From positions 1 to 64,000 of the forward strand of contig CAZMZC010000004.1 of NCBI GenBank assembly GCA_964570685.1: DNA of 64,000 nt. The letters are read 5' to 3'. Made by a program: the position numbers and the translations under genes. Below are positions 1 to 6,800 of this stretch, one piece after another. Each line of letters starts with the position of its first letter. Positions within the stretch are counted from its first letter, which is position 1. The notes under the pieces are model-generated. The model saw only the letters and a program-made list of their open reading frames with translations. It had not been told where the DNA came from and ran no database searches. Source of the stretch: UBA1189 sp964570685 (lineage in GTDB: Bacteria > Bacteroidota > Bacteroidia > Bacteroidales > Bacteroidaceae).

Positions 1-110
1 TCGGGGGTCAACGCAACTTCGCCATCGGGGGTCAAACGCACGCGACTTTTCCATTCGCCATTGCTTAGAGTTTTTGACTTGTAACACAGCACATTAACGG
101 TAGCTTTCAT
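1..110 (-). CDS. Tyrosine recombinase (integrase), N-terminus only, cut by window edge
   Basis: Reading leftward from the ATG at 110, the frame stays open to the window edge and begins MKATVNVLCYKSKTLSNG. This resembles the arm-type DNA-binding N-terminus of Bacteroidetes tyrosine recombinases, which cut and rejoin DNA when an integrative element enters or leaves the chromosome. Only 36 codons are visible, so the catalytic R-H-R-Y residues cannot be checked. A tRNA operon lies 110 bp away, a common integration target, and two 11-bp direct repeats sit just upstream. The call rests on the N-terminal pattern and the context. A truncated remnant is equally possible. Confidence 0.6.
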   Translation of the reverse strand, partial: MKATVNVLCYKSKTLSNGEWKSRVRLTPDGEVALTP

Positions 111-119
111 CGTAAATTC

Positions 120-142
120 TGGTTTACACATTGGTTTACACA
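120..142. repeat. Two 11-bp direct repeats upstream of the integrase start
   Basis: The sequence tggtttacaca occurs at 120-130 and again at 132-142, right in front of the integrase start. Paired short direct repeats here would suit arm-type integrase or excisionase binding sites. That role is inference; only the repeat itself is seen. Confidence 0.5.
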
Positions 143-219
143 AACGTGGTAAAACCTACGAAAACAAGAGGAAATCAACGAGAAAACGGCTAACAATATA
201 AGAGCTTGATGAAAAGAAA

Positions 220-252
220 AATCCTCCATAAATCGATGATTCATAGAGGATT
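220..252 (-). terminator. Rho-independent terminator of the tRNA operon
   Basis: On the minus strand a 15-bp stem (arms 238-252 and 220-234, two G-T wobbles, 3-nt loop) is followed by a T-rich run (complement of 211-220). It lies 8 bp beyond the 3' end of tRNA-Leu, as expected for the end of the tRNA transcript. Confidence 0.75.
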
Positions 253-259
253 CTCTCAG

Positions 260-345
260 TACTCGAAGCGGGACTTGAACCCGCACAGCCATCACTGGCC
301 AAAGGATTTTAAGTCCTTCGTGTCTACCGATTCCACCATTCGAGC
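260..345 (-). tRNA. tRNA-Leu (anticodon TAA)
   Basis: An 86-nt cloverleaf with a long variable arm reads on the minus strand. The acceptor arms GCTCGAA and TTCGAGT pair with one G-T wobble, the T arm contains GGTTCAAGTCC, and the anticodon loop contains CTTAAAA, giving anticodon TAA. The 3' CCA is not encoded, which is common in this phylum. It is the last gene of a tRNA-Gly/tRNA-Leu operon and faces the integrase at the window edge. Confidence 0.93.
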
Positions 346-353
346 AGCCTTAG

Positions 354-426
354 AGCGGAAAACGAGACTCGAACTCGCGACCCCAACCTTGGCAAGGTTG
401 TGCTCTACCAACTGAGCTATTTCCGC
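354..426 (-). tRNA. tRNA-Gly (anticodon GCC)
   Basis: A 73-nt cloverleaf with acceptor arms GCGGAAA and TTTCCGC, D arm GCTCAGTTGGTAGAGC, anticodon loop TTGCCAA and T loop GTTCGAGTC. It lies 8 bp upstream of tRNA-Leu in the same operon. Its first 36 nt are repeated exactly at 469-504. Confidence 0.95.
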
Positions 427-468
427 ATTTTCCCTTGCCAAGGTTGGTTTTGGCTTCCCATCTTTTGG

Positions 469-504
469 GGCAAGGTTGTGCTCTACCAACTGAGCTATTT
501 CCGC
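469..504 (-). pseudogene. 5'-half relic of a second tRNA-Gly
   Basis: Positions 469-504 equal 391-426 base for base, that is, the 5' half of the intact tRNA-Gly through the anticodon. The 3' half is missing and replaced by unrelated sequence. The stretch 433-447 holds the palindromic anticodon arm (ccttgccaaggttgg) again. The relic is the first element in the tRNA transcript and cannot fold as a tRNA, so it looks like a broken tandem duplication. Confidence 0.8.
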
Positions 505-540
505 GATTTATTTTCATAAATCCCGGCATTCTCGGCTGCG

Positions 541-592
541 CTCGGCATAATCAAGCAAGCTTGTTCTGCTCTCACTTGCACGAGAATTCCGC
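541..592 (+). repeat. Degenerate copy of the promoter-hairpin family
   Basis: Reading plus, it has the family layout: CTCGG, an A-rich stretch, a CAAGC/GCTTG hairpin (arms at 552-556 and 559-563), then CTCTCACTTGCAC. The -7 box seen in the other copies is degenerate here. It lies within the tRNA operon leader but points the opposite way. Related copies are at 2211, 15212, 33471 and 49774. Confidence 0.45.
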
Positions 593-603
593 AAATTCGG
601 CTG

Positions 604-635
604 CAAAGGTATAAAATATTAATCAATACTGCAAA
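604..635 (-). promoter_or_regulatory. Promoter of the tRNA operon
   Basis: On the minus strand, TTTG (632-635), 20 bp, TACCTTTG (604-611). This is a full match to the Bacteroidetes housekeeping sigma consensus with optimal spacing, upstream of the tRNA relic, tRNA-Gly and tRNA-Leu. Confidence 0.75.
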
Positions 636-670
636 TGATGGCTGCAAAAAAATCCAAACAGCTACTTACT

Positions 671-1333
671 CTAAAACATCCACGACACACACTCGGTGGC
701 CGAGGCATAGCGCTCCAGCAGACCGATGGTCATATCGGCCGCATCTTGCAGCCCTTCGCTGCCGCTATACCCGTTGATGATGGCGAGGATGCGCCGAGTG
801 CCTACGCCCATCTTCGTGCGCTCATGGTCGCTGGTAGGGGTGCCTATGCCACCCGCGGCATCGCGTATGACGGGCATACACGCTATGTTGAGCATCCCGC
901 GCCCTATACCTTCGAAGGGTTCGTCCTGCTTGCCTATCCCGAGGCAGAGGCTGGTGCCTACTATCTTATTCGCGTCAAACCCACCTATACTATATCCCGT
1001 GCGCAGCGATACCAGGTTGATGAGGTCTACGAGCGTGTCTATCCGGTACAGCTCGAGCCCCCGCAACAAGCGCCTGCGCAACGCCTCTGCCGAGGGACGA
1101 TACCGGCTGGGGTCCTTGCCGCAAGCGCGGTAGGCCTCGCGGGTAGCCACGATAGCTGCCTGATGCTTGATGCTTTCGGTGGTCTCCGTAGCGCGGAGAT
1201 GTGCGGTGAAATGGGCGATTTCTTCCCACAGCGGCTCACAGTATAGCGTGTTCCTTACGGTGGCCAGCACGGCTGCTCCGCGATATTGCGGCCAGCAGAC
1301 CCTAATCTCTTCCGAAACGGTGATAGTGTACAT
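671..1333 (-). CDS. B3/B4 tRNA-binding domain protein
   Basis: The 220-residue protein matches the stand-alone B3/4 domain family, which corresponds to the editing-type B3/B4 module of the phenylalanyl-tRNA synthetase beta chain. The stretch from about residue 90 to the end (SLRTGYSIGGFDANKI, DEPFEGIGRG, GGIGTPTSDHERTKM) fits the conserved core. Stand-alone members are soluble and may act on tRNA or its charging state, but their substrate is not established. It ends 10 bp from the repeat-like stretch that follows pgeF and runs in the same direction. No signal peptide is present. Confidence 0.8.
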   Translation of the reverse strand: MYTITVSEEIRVCWPQYRGAAVLATVRNTLYCEPLWEEIAHFTAHLRATETTESIKHQAAIVATREAYRACGKDPSRYRPSAEALRRRLLRGLELYRIDTLVDLINLVSLRTGYSIGGFDANKIVGTSLCLGIGKQDEPFEGIGRGMLNIACMPVIRDAAGGIGTPTSDHERTKMGVGTRRILAIINGYSGSEGLQDAADMTIGLLERYASATECVSWMF

Positions 1334-1388
1334 GGGTTATGGGTTAGTGGTTAGCGGTGAGTGGTGAGAGGTTAGTGGTTAGCGGTGG
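1334..1388. repeat. Degenerate simple repeat of ggttagnggtgag type
   Basis: The stretch alternates units like ggttagtggt, tagcggtgag and tggtgagagg. The same kind of repeat forms part of the composite elements at 2592-2633, 60071-60102 and 60468-60512. Here it overlaps the 3' end of pgeF. Confidence 0.6.
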
Positions 1389-2186
1389 GTTATGGGCTAT
1401 CATGATTCCGCTGAGTGTCCTGCCCGACTTAGTCCCCAAACGGCGGGCCGAGAAGAAGTCGCGGTGCTGCATATAGCTGCATATGCCGCTATCGTGAATC
1501 TGCCCGAGGGGTACACCCGCAGCAAGCAGCTGCAGGCGGTTGGCCGCAGGCAGGTCCAGGTGATACTTCCCCGCCTCAGGATACCAGCGGGCAATTTGCT
1601 CCATATTGAAACTGGCTTTTGCAAAAGCCTCATAAACTTCGGTTCCTACTTCAAAGGCCTCGAGCGATATACCGGGGCCTATGATGGCACGGATGTCGGT
1701 ACCCTCGGTGCCATAGGCCGTATGCATAGCCTGCAATGTCTGTTCCACGATGCGCTCCCTCGTGCCCCGCCATCCCGCGTGTACGGCTGCTATGGCATGG
1801 TGTGCGGCATCGTAGAGCAGCACGGGGATGCAGTCGGCCGTCGACACACACAGGCACACCCCCTCCCTGTCGGTCATCACGGCATCCGTCTCCTGCAGCA
1901 TGGCATGGCGTGCATCGGCCGTCAGATGCACGAAGGCCTCGTCAACAGCGAGTACGTTGCAGCCGTGCGTCTGATAGGGCACGATGAGCCGCTCCGGCGA
2001 TATCCCCAGCCATCGGCACAGCTGCTCCCGATGGGCACGCACCACAGCAGGCTCGTCGCCCACGTAGGGCGTGCAGTTGAGGGTGGCATACGCGCCGCCT
2101 CCACATCCGCCATGGCGGGTGGTGCTGAATGCCGTGACCCTGTCATGGGGCATCGGGTAGAGGTGCAGTGGCTGACGTCTTTCCAT
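1344..2186 (-). CDS. pgeF: Purine nucleoside phosphorylase/polyphenol oxidase family protein (YfiH/PgeF, multicopper oxidase fold)
   Basis: The 280-residue protein has the family's metal-site residues: H74 in YQTHGC, C119 in STADCIPV and H136 in AVHAGWRGT. Characterised members act on purine nucleosides and help cell-wall quality control by hydrolysing wrongly inserted L-Ser from peptidoglycan precursors. The last 14 residues (267-280, ending PLTTNLSPLTANH) are encoded by the ggttagtggttagcggtg-type simple repeat at 1347-1388, so this tail is not part of the conserved fold. The start at 2186 lies about 25 bp from a TAATTTTG box carried by a hairpin repeat. Confidence 0.88.
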   Translation of the reverse strand: MERRQPLHLYPMPHDRVTAFSTTRHGGCGGGAYATLNCTPYVGDEPAVVRAHREQLCRWLGISPERLIVPYQTHGCNVLAVDEAFVHLTADARHAMLQETDAVMTDREGVCLCVSTADCIPVLLYDAAHHAIAAVHAGWRGTRERIVEQTLQAMHTAYGTEGTDIRAIIGPGISLEAFEVGTEVYEAFAKASFNMEQIARWYPEAGKYHLDLPAANRLQLLAAGVPLGQIHDSGICSYMQHRDFFSARRLGTKSGRTLSGIMIAHNPPLTTNLSPLTANH

Positions 2187-2210
2187 GAGGCAGTTTTCCT
2201 TCTTTCCAAT

Positions 2211-2277
2211 GCAAAATTAGTGCAAGGCGAGCGAAAATACAAGCCTGCTTGTAATTTTCCGAGCCGCAGCCTAATTT
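2211..2277 (-). promoter_or_regulatory. Promoter-hairpin repeat in front of pgeF
   Basis: The 67 bp match 49774-49840 (plus strand) at 55 of 67 positions without gaps. Reading minus: AAATTAGG, a GC-rich part, a hairpin with arms CAAGC and GCTTG, then CTCGCCTTGCAC and the -7 box TAATTTTG (2212-2219). The pgeF start is 25 bp further on. A CTTGT at the -33 position is contributed by the 3' arm of the hairpin. The element appears to supply the promoter of pgeF. Confidence 0.65.
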
Positions 2278-2280
2278 GCC

Positions 2281-2367
2281 TTTAGCCCCTTGCTTTTCCC
2301 TACGGCCAGCAACCTAAAGGTTCGGGCGGCGACCTAAAGGTTCTGATCTTGCAAAGCAAGGGCTAAA
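2281..2367. repeat. 87-bp inverted-repeat hairpin with internal direct repeats
   Basis: The arms TTTAGCCCCTTGCTTT (2281-2296) and AAAGCAAGGGCTAAA (2353-2367) pair with one bulge. Between them acctaaaggttc occurs twice. A related start (ttgcctttagcccc followed by cggccagc) recurs near 22320. No gene is contained. Confidence 0.6.
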
Positions 2368-2834
2368 ATTGATGCATGTCGCCCGCAACCCCCTTTCCCA
2401 TTGCATGGGCTGGAGATGCATATCAGCTCCTTTCACTCGATGGAATGGGGCTTTTTTAAGGTAACCAAGGTGACAAAAGTTTATTTTTTGGGTGGCAATG
2501 GCGCAGCGTAGCGAGAGCAGAGATAAGCTCGCTTAATCTATGCCGAGCAAGCAAGCCATCTTAAAGCGGAGCTTTATATGGCAGAGCTGCGCGGTGAGCG
2601 GTGAGTGGTGAGCGGTGAGTGGTGAGCGGTGAGTACTTCCATTCGGATGGCACATGCAAGCGATAGCGAGCATGAAATTTCTGTGCTTTCTGTGCTTCCC
2701 GTGTGAAATTTATATTCATATTCTGTATGAAACTCAATTGTTTATCGTAAAAAAGAACTGTCTTTGTGTAAATTATCAAGGCTCATCTAATACTTTTTTA
2801 TAATGCGTTTTCCCCCTTTGGGAATAGGAAAAAG

Positions 2835-2919
2835 TTCACGCCACCGCGGTGGCGTGAATGTGTCACCGCGGTGACGTGTACGCGCCATCGCGGTGACGTT
2901 AAAGTGCCACCGCGGTGGC
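2835..2919. repeat. Array of four CCGCGG-centred palindromes with exact 22-bp period (copy A)
   Basis: The palindromes are centred at 2846.5, 2868.5, 2890.5 and 2912.5, exactly 22 bp apart. The first is a perfect 24-bp palindrome (2835-2858) and the second and fourth are perfect over 14 bp. The third is imperfect (gccatcgcggtgac). The 8-bp spacers gtgaatgt, gtgtacgc and gttaaagt differ from one another. Such regular spacing suggests a protein-binding array with sites on one DNA face. The role is unknown. Confidence 0.85.
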
Positions 2920-2953
2920 GTGAGTACATATCCTTGTCCAATCCCTATTTTCC

Positions 2954-3200
2954 CAGGGCAGACGCATCAGAAAAATCTATATAAATTTTGCATCTTATTC
3001 TCAGAATATCTATTTGTTATCCTCACACAGATCTCACAAATCTCACAGAGAACGCATCGTTACACTCGCGTTTGCCATCCGGCAGAAAACACTCGGCAAT
3101 GCCGACAAGCGCGGGCGAAGCGACGCGCCTTTTGTGAGATTTGTGAGATCTGTGTGAGACTCAATCATTTGTGCGAGGGTATTCTGGTGCGTCTGCCCTG
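2954..3200. mobile_element. Nested palindromic insertion (MITE-like) within copy A
   Basis: About 245 bp are bounded by inverted repeats CAGGGCAGACGCATCAGA and, at the other end, its near-perfect complement (one mismatch). The flanks CTATTTTCC (2945-2953) and CTATTTCCC (3201-3209) look like a 9-bp target duplication. Copy B has one uninterrupted CTATTTTCCCC-type sequence at the matching place, i.e. the empty site. Inside, a 26-bp inverted repeat (ctcacacagatctcac at about 3022 and its complement near 3135) surrounds a GC-rich centre. No gene is encoded. Confidence 0.75.
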
Positions 3201-3377
3201 CTATTTCCCCCTAACCCGTAACCCTTTTTCATTAATCGTTACCCCGCTCACCGCTCCGCTCTGCCACTGCCACCCCAAAAATAAACTTTTGTCACTCGGA
3301 AACGTCTGTTTCCGTACCATGCACTTATAATCATTGTGATTATGGATGGTGATAATTGCATTTTTAGTCAACTTCGT

Positions 3378-3407
3378 TTTGGAATTCAGAATTAAATCGT
3401 ACATTTG
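3378..3407 (+). promoter_or_regulatory. Promoter of the secreted-protein operon
   Basis: TTTG (3378-3381), 18 bp, TACATTTG (3400-3407). This is a full match to both boxes with slightly short spacing. It would start transcription near 3414 and leave a 5' leader of about 440 nt before the ATG at 3858. A second TATTTTTG box at 3470-3477 is an alternative. Confidence 0.6.
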
Positions 3408-3413
3408 CAGTAT

Positions 3414-3857
3414 CATTGCCGTAGTGGATGCGGCGATAGGTGCATTGATTTGATAGAAATGATAGTATATATTTTTGTATAACCATTAAAAAACTGAAAG
3501 TACGAAACAGAAAGTGTAATTGCTGCATTAGAACATCTTAAGGACGTGAGACGACCTTGATGTTCGAAACAGAAGAACGTAAATAGGGAATGCGCTCCGC
3601 CGAAGGGGCGGTATCCCACAACGAAACTTTTGTTACTTGTTCCTACCGACCGAAACCGCCAATTTCAACCACGGAATAAGCAAGACAAAGGTTTGCGTCC
3701 GTTATGGACGTAGACTGTCTGTATGCTTACGTGGTGAAGGTTACTTGGCGGTGCCTGGTTGGTTGTAAGCGAACGATGACGGTTTACGTCCTTCTTGTTT
3801 TTAGACCAACCCAAACGCCAAGTAATTTTTTAATTCACCGAAAAAACAAGAAACAAA
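3414..3857 (+). ncRNA. Structured 5' leader or separate small RNA before the leucine-rich-repeat protein
   Basis: Several stems can be seen. GAACATC..AAGG pairs with CCTT..GATGTTC (3531-3568 region). GGGA..CCGCC pairs with GGCGG..TCCC near 3587-3616. CGTCC/GGACG forms a small hairpin near 3688-3711. A long stem TTACTTGGCG (3741-3750) pairs with CGCCAAGTAA (3816-3825), enclosing GGTTGG/CCAACC. The last stem is followed at once by TTTTTT (3826-3831), the form of an intrinsic terminator, 27 bp before the start codon. It could be an attenuator controlling the operon or the end of an independent RNA. It does not resemble tmRNA, RNase P RNA or SRP RNA. Confidence 0.45.
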
Positions 3858-6800
3858 ATGAACAGAACAAAAACACGCCTTGTCCTTCTCGTGGCAAGCA
3901 TCTGCCTCTGTACATCCGTATGGGCAGAGAGAGTGGCTCCCACGTTCCCAGACTTTACTACACTGGAGAGTGGGAAGAGTTATTACCTTTACAACGTAGG
4001 GACGGGGAAGTTCCTGACGCGAAGCACAGTGAGCAGTACTTATCCAGGTGTTGGTACTTATGGAACTGCGATTACTATAACATTGTGCGATAATGGATCG
4101 TATACATTGCAGTTTGCGGATAACAACTATTATCTCTATGCAAGAAAGACTGAGGTCTCAACACACAACTCGGGAAACAATATTCATAATTATTTCTCTA
4201 TCATAGATAATCAGGATAGCTACCTTATCCAACGTTCAGAATTCAATACTTCTTACTATGTGGCCGAGGAATATATTGGTTACGCGGATGGAGCAACGGA
4301 TGACCGCATTGTACCTAATCTGACTGAAGGTAATATTATATGGAAACTGTTGGAAGCAGATGTCGCAGAGCATTATTTTGCGGAGCACAAGCTATTCACT
4401 GCGCTTGAGGCAATGAATTCCTATGATTATGAGATAGGTATTTATGAAGGGATATATGCTGATACCAAAAGTACAACAGAAGAGTTGGAAGACGCAGCAG
4501 CAACTTTAGTTAATGGACTGGAGCTTACACAGTCTTTTACATTTTCGGATTGGAGTGATTTTCCCTTATTATTGGGAAAAGGTTATTGGAACTCTAGTTA
4601 TAACTTATTCGTAGATGTAGAAGGTGTTGAAAGTATTACGGCTACAGTGAAAACTAATCAGAAATCAGCGTTGGTGTATGTACCCTATGCATCAACGTCT
4701 TCAGCTAACTTAACTTTATCAGTTTATATCAATGGAGAATTGGCTCGAACTCTTAATGGATATCAACTTTCTGGTTCGTCACAGCGATATTTTGAGGTTC
4801 TAGAGGCGGGTGCACACCATATAGAGTGGAGATGTGAATATTCTGGTAGTAATAGTCCTAGAGTATGTATTACAGAACTTGGGGTAGAGGCGACACCATC
4901 TATTGAGGTCAGTCTCTTGGAACCTGGAAGCTTAGGTACCGAAGTGCTATACAATGTAGATCACCTAAAGGATGTGCGTCGATTGAAAGTGAAAGGTAAG
5001 ATGAATGATGATGATTGGGCGAAGATTAGTATGATGACCAATTTATGTGCACTCGACCTTAGCGAAGCAGATGTTGCAGTAATCCCTGAGAAGCAATTTC
5101 AACGTTCAAGTGAAAAATGCGCATTCCTTCACGAAATTGTATTGCCGAAAGCTGTAGAGGGTATTGGTGACAATGCATTCTATAATTCATTCATCAAGAC
5201 GTTTATATTCCCTTCTTCTTTGGAAAGTATAGGAAAGAGTGCATTCCAAGGATCACAAATAACAGAAGCTATCCTCCCTGAGAGCATGACTTCTATTGGC
5301 GTAAATGCATTTGAAGATTGCCGTAATCTTGTAAAAGTGAACTATCCTAAGAATTTAACATATATACCAAGTGGTTGTTTTAATGAATGTTATAATCTGA
5401 ATACGTTTACCTTACCCTATGGCTTAAAAAGGATCTATGAAAGGGCTTTCTACCATGTATATAGTTTTAATCCGAGATTGCCAGAAACTATGACTACCAT
5501 AGGGCAAAATGCTTTTTCAGGTTGTGGAACAGACTCTTTATTCGTTCCGGAATCGTTGACAACGTGGGAAGTATATGGTGGCAATTCTTCTTTTATGAAC
5601 AACTTCAGCTTGGTTTATGCAGAGTTCCCGACCTCTTTCTACAAGGTGGAAAACGTTATATCCAGTTGTGAAAATCTCCAAACTTTAGTTTTCAAGTCGC
5701 CTACAGTTGTTTCAGGAGAATACAAGAGTAGTTTCCTCAATGGCATTACAGCCGAAAACATCACCATCAAGGTACCTTCGTTCTTAGTAAACTCTTACAA
5801 ATTGGACGAGTATTGGTATAACTACAAGATAGAAGGATTCAATACCGCCGACATCAAGAACTGGAATGTAAGAGGAAGTCTCGTGCTCAATCATCGTGAG
5901 CGTATTGAGGGTAATCCTAATATTAATATCGATAATACGGGTTCTATCAAAGTAAATGGCGACAATGCACAGAAGATAGATACACTGAACGTGTATGTGG
6001 ATCACACCAATTTTAACTCTCATTACAACAGCACAACTGGAGCCTATGAGTATAACTACTACTATGGTCAGCTTTGGGTAAGGAATGATGCTTCGACTAT
6101 CGGTGGTGCATATATGCATCATCATAAGGTAGAGGCCAAGAAATGGTACTTCATTAGCCTTCCCTTCGACTTTACGGTAGGTGAAATTACCAATGACGCT
6201 AATGCGAAGTTGGCTATACGTTACTATGATGGTGCTGCAAGAGCAACGAATGGTGCTGTGGGCAACTGGAAGAACTACACGGCAGAGGATGTGATAAAGG
6301 CCGGTACAGGTTTTATCGTGCAGGCAAGTGCTGAAACGACATTGACATTCCGTGCAATGGACAACGAGAGCAAGCAAAATGTGGTATCTAACGACGAGTT
6401 CGTGAAGGCGCTGGCAGCTAACCCTTCGGAGACTATCTCGAACAGTGGTTGGAACTTAGTGGGTAATCCGTGGCAAACATACTTCAATATCCATACGCTC
6501 AATTTTACGGCTCCGATTACAGTATATAATGTCAGTGCAAAGACCTACACAGCTTACTCTATCATTGATGATGACTATGCCATCCGCCCCAACGAGGCAT
6601 TCTTCGTGCAGTGCCCTGAGGGTACGGAGTATATCTCGTTCCCCGAGACGGGCCGTCAGTTGACAAGCGAGATTACCAACCAGTCGAGCGCACCGGCCAA
6701 GAGAACAGCCGCGATGAATAGCCGCCAGTTGGTGGATGTGGCCATCAGCGCCGGTGACCTGACGGACAAGACCCGCGTGGTGCTCAACGATGCAGCCTTG

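Larger units (their letters stand above)
2471..3294. mobile_element. Composite inverted-repeat element, copy A (no transposase)
   Basis: The ends are inverted repeats starting TGACAAAAGTTTATTTTT (2471 inward and 3294 inward). The left arm (to about 2584) carries the segment with gcagcgtagcgagagcagag and agataagctcgcttaatc; the right arm lacks about 85 bp of it. Inside lie simple repeats of ggtgagcggtgagtgg, an A/T-rich part, four CCGCGG palindromes (2835-2919) and a nested 245-bp insertion (2954-3200). The inner part matches copy B (59953-60631) in reverse orientation. No protein of convincing character is encoded, so it would have to be moved in trans, if mobile at all. Its end lies about 560 bp from the surface-protein gene at 3858. 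Confidence 0.75.

Noticed and set aside
1392..2285. Long plus-strand frame opposite pgeF
   Set aside because: The minus strand encodes a protein with all PgeF motifs; the plus frame is its shadow.
2835..2919. Possible CRISPR array
   Set aside because: The repeat core is 14 bp and the spacers only 8 bp, far below any CRISPR; no cas gene lies in the window.
2893..3330. A plus-strand reading frame of 145 codons across the palindrome array and nested insertion
   Set aside because: It runs through palindromes, inverted repeats and the insertion boundary, has no family likeness and is explained by low stop-codon density.
3414..3857. tmRNA, RNase P RNA or SRP RNA in the long leader
   Set aside because: None of the conserved cores of these RNAs (tmRNA tag and pseudoknot ends, RNase P P4 sequences, SRP loop) could be found.
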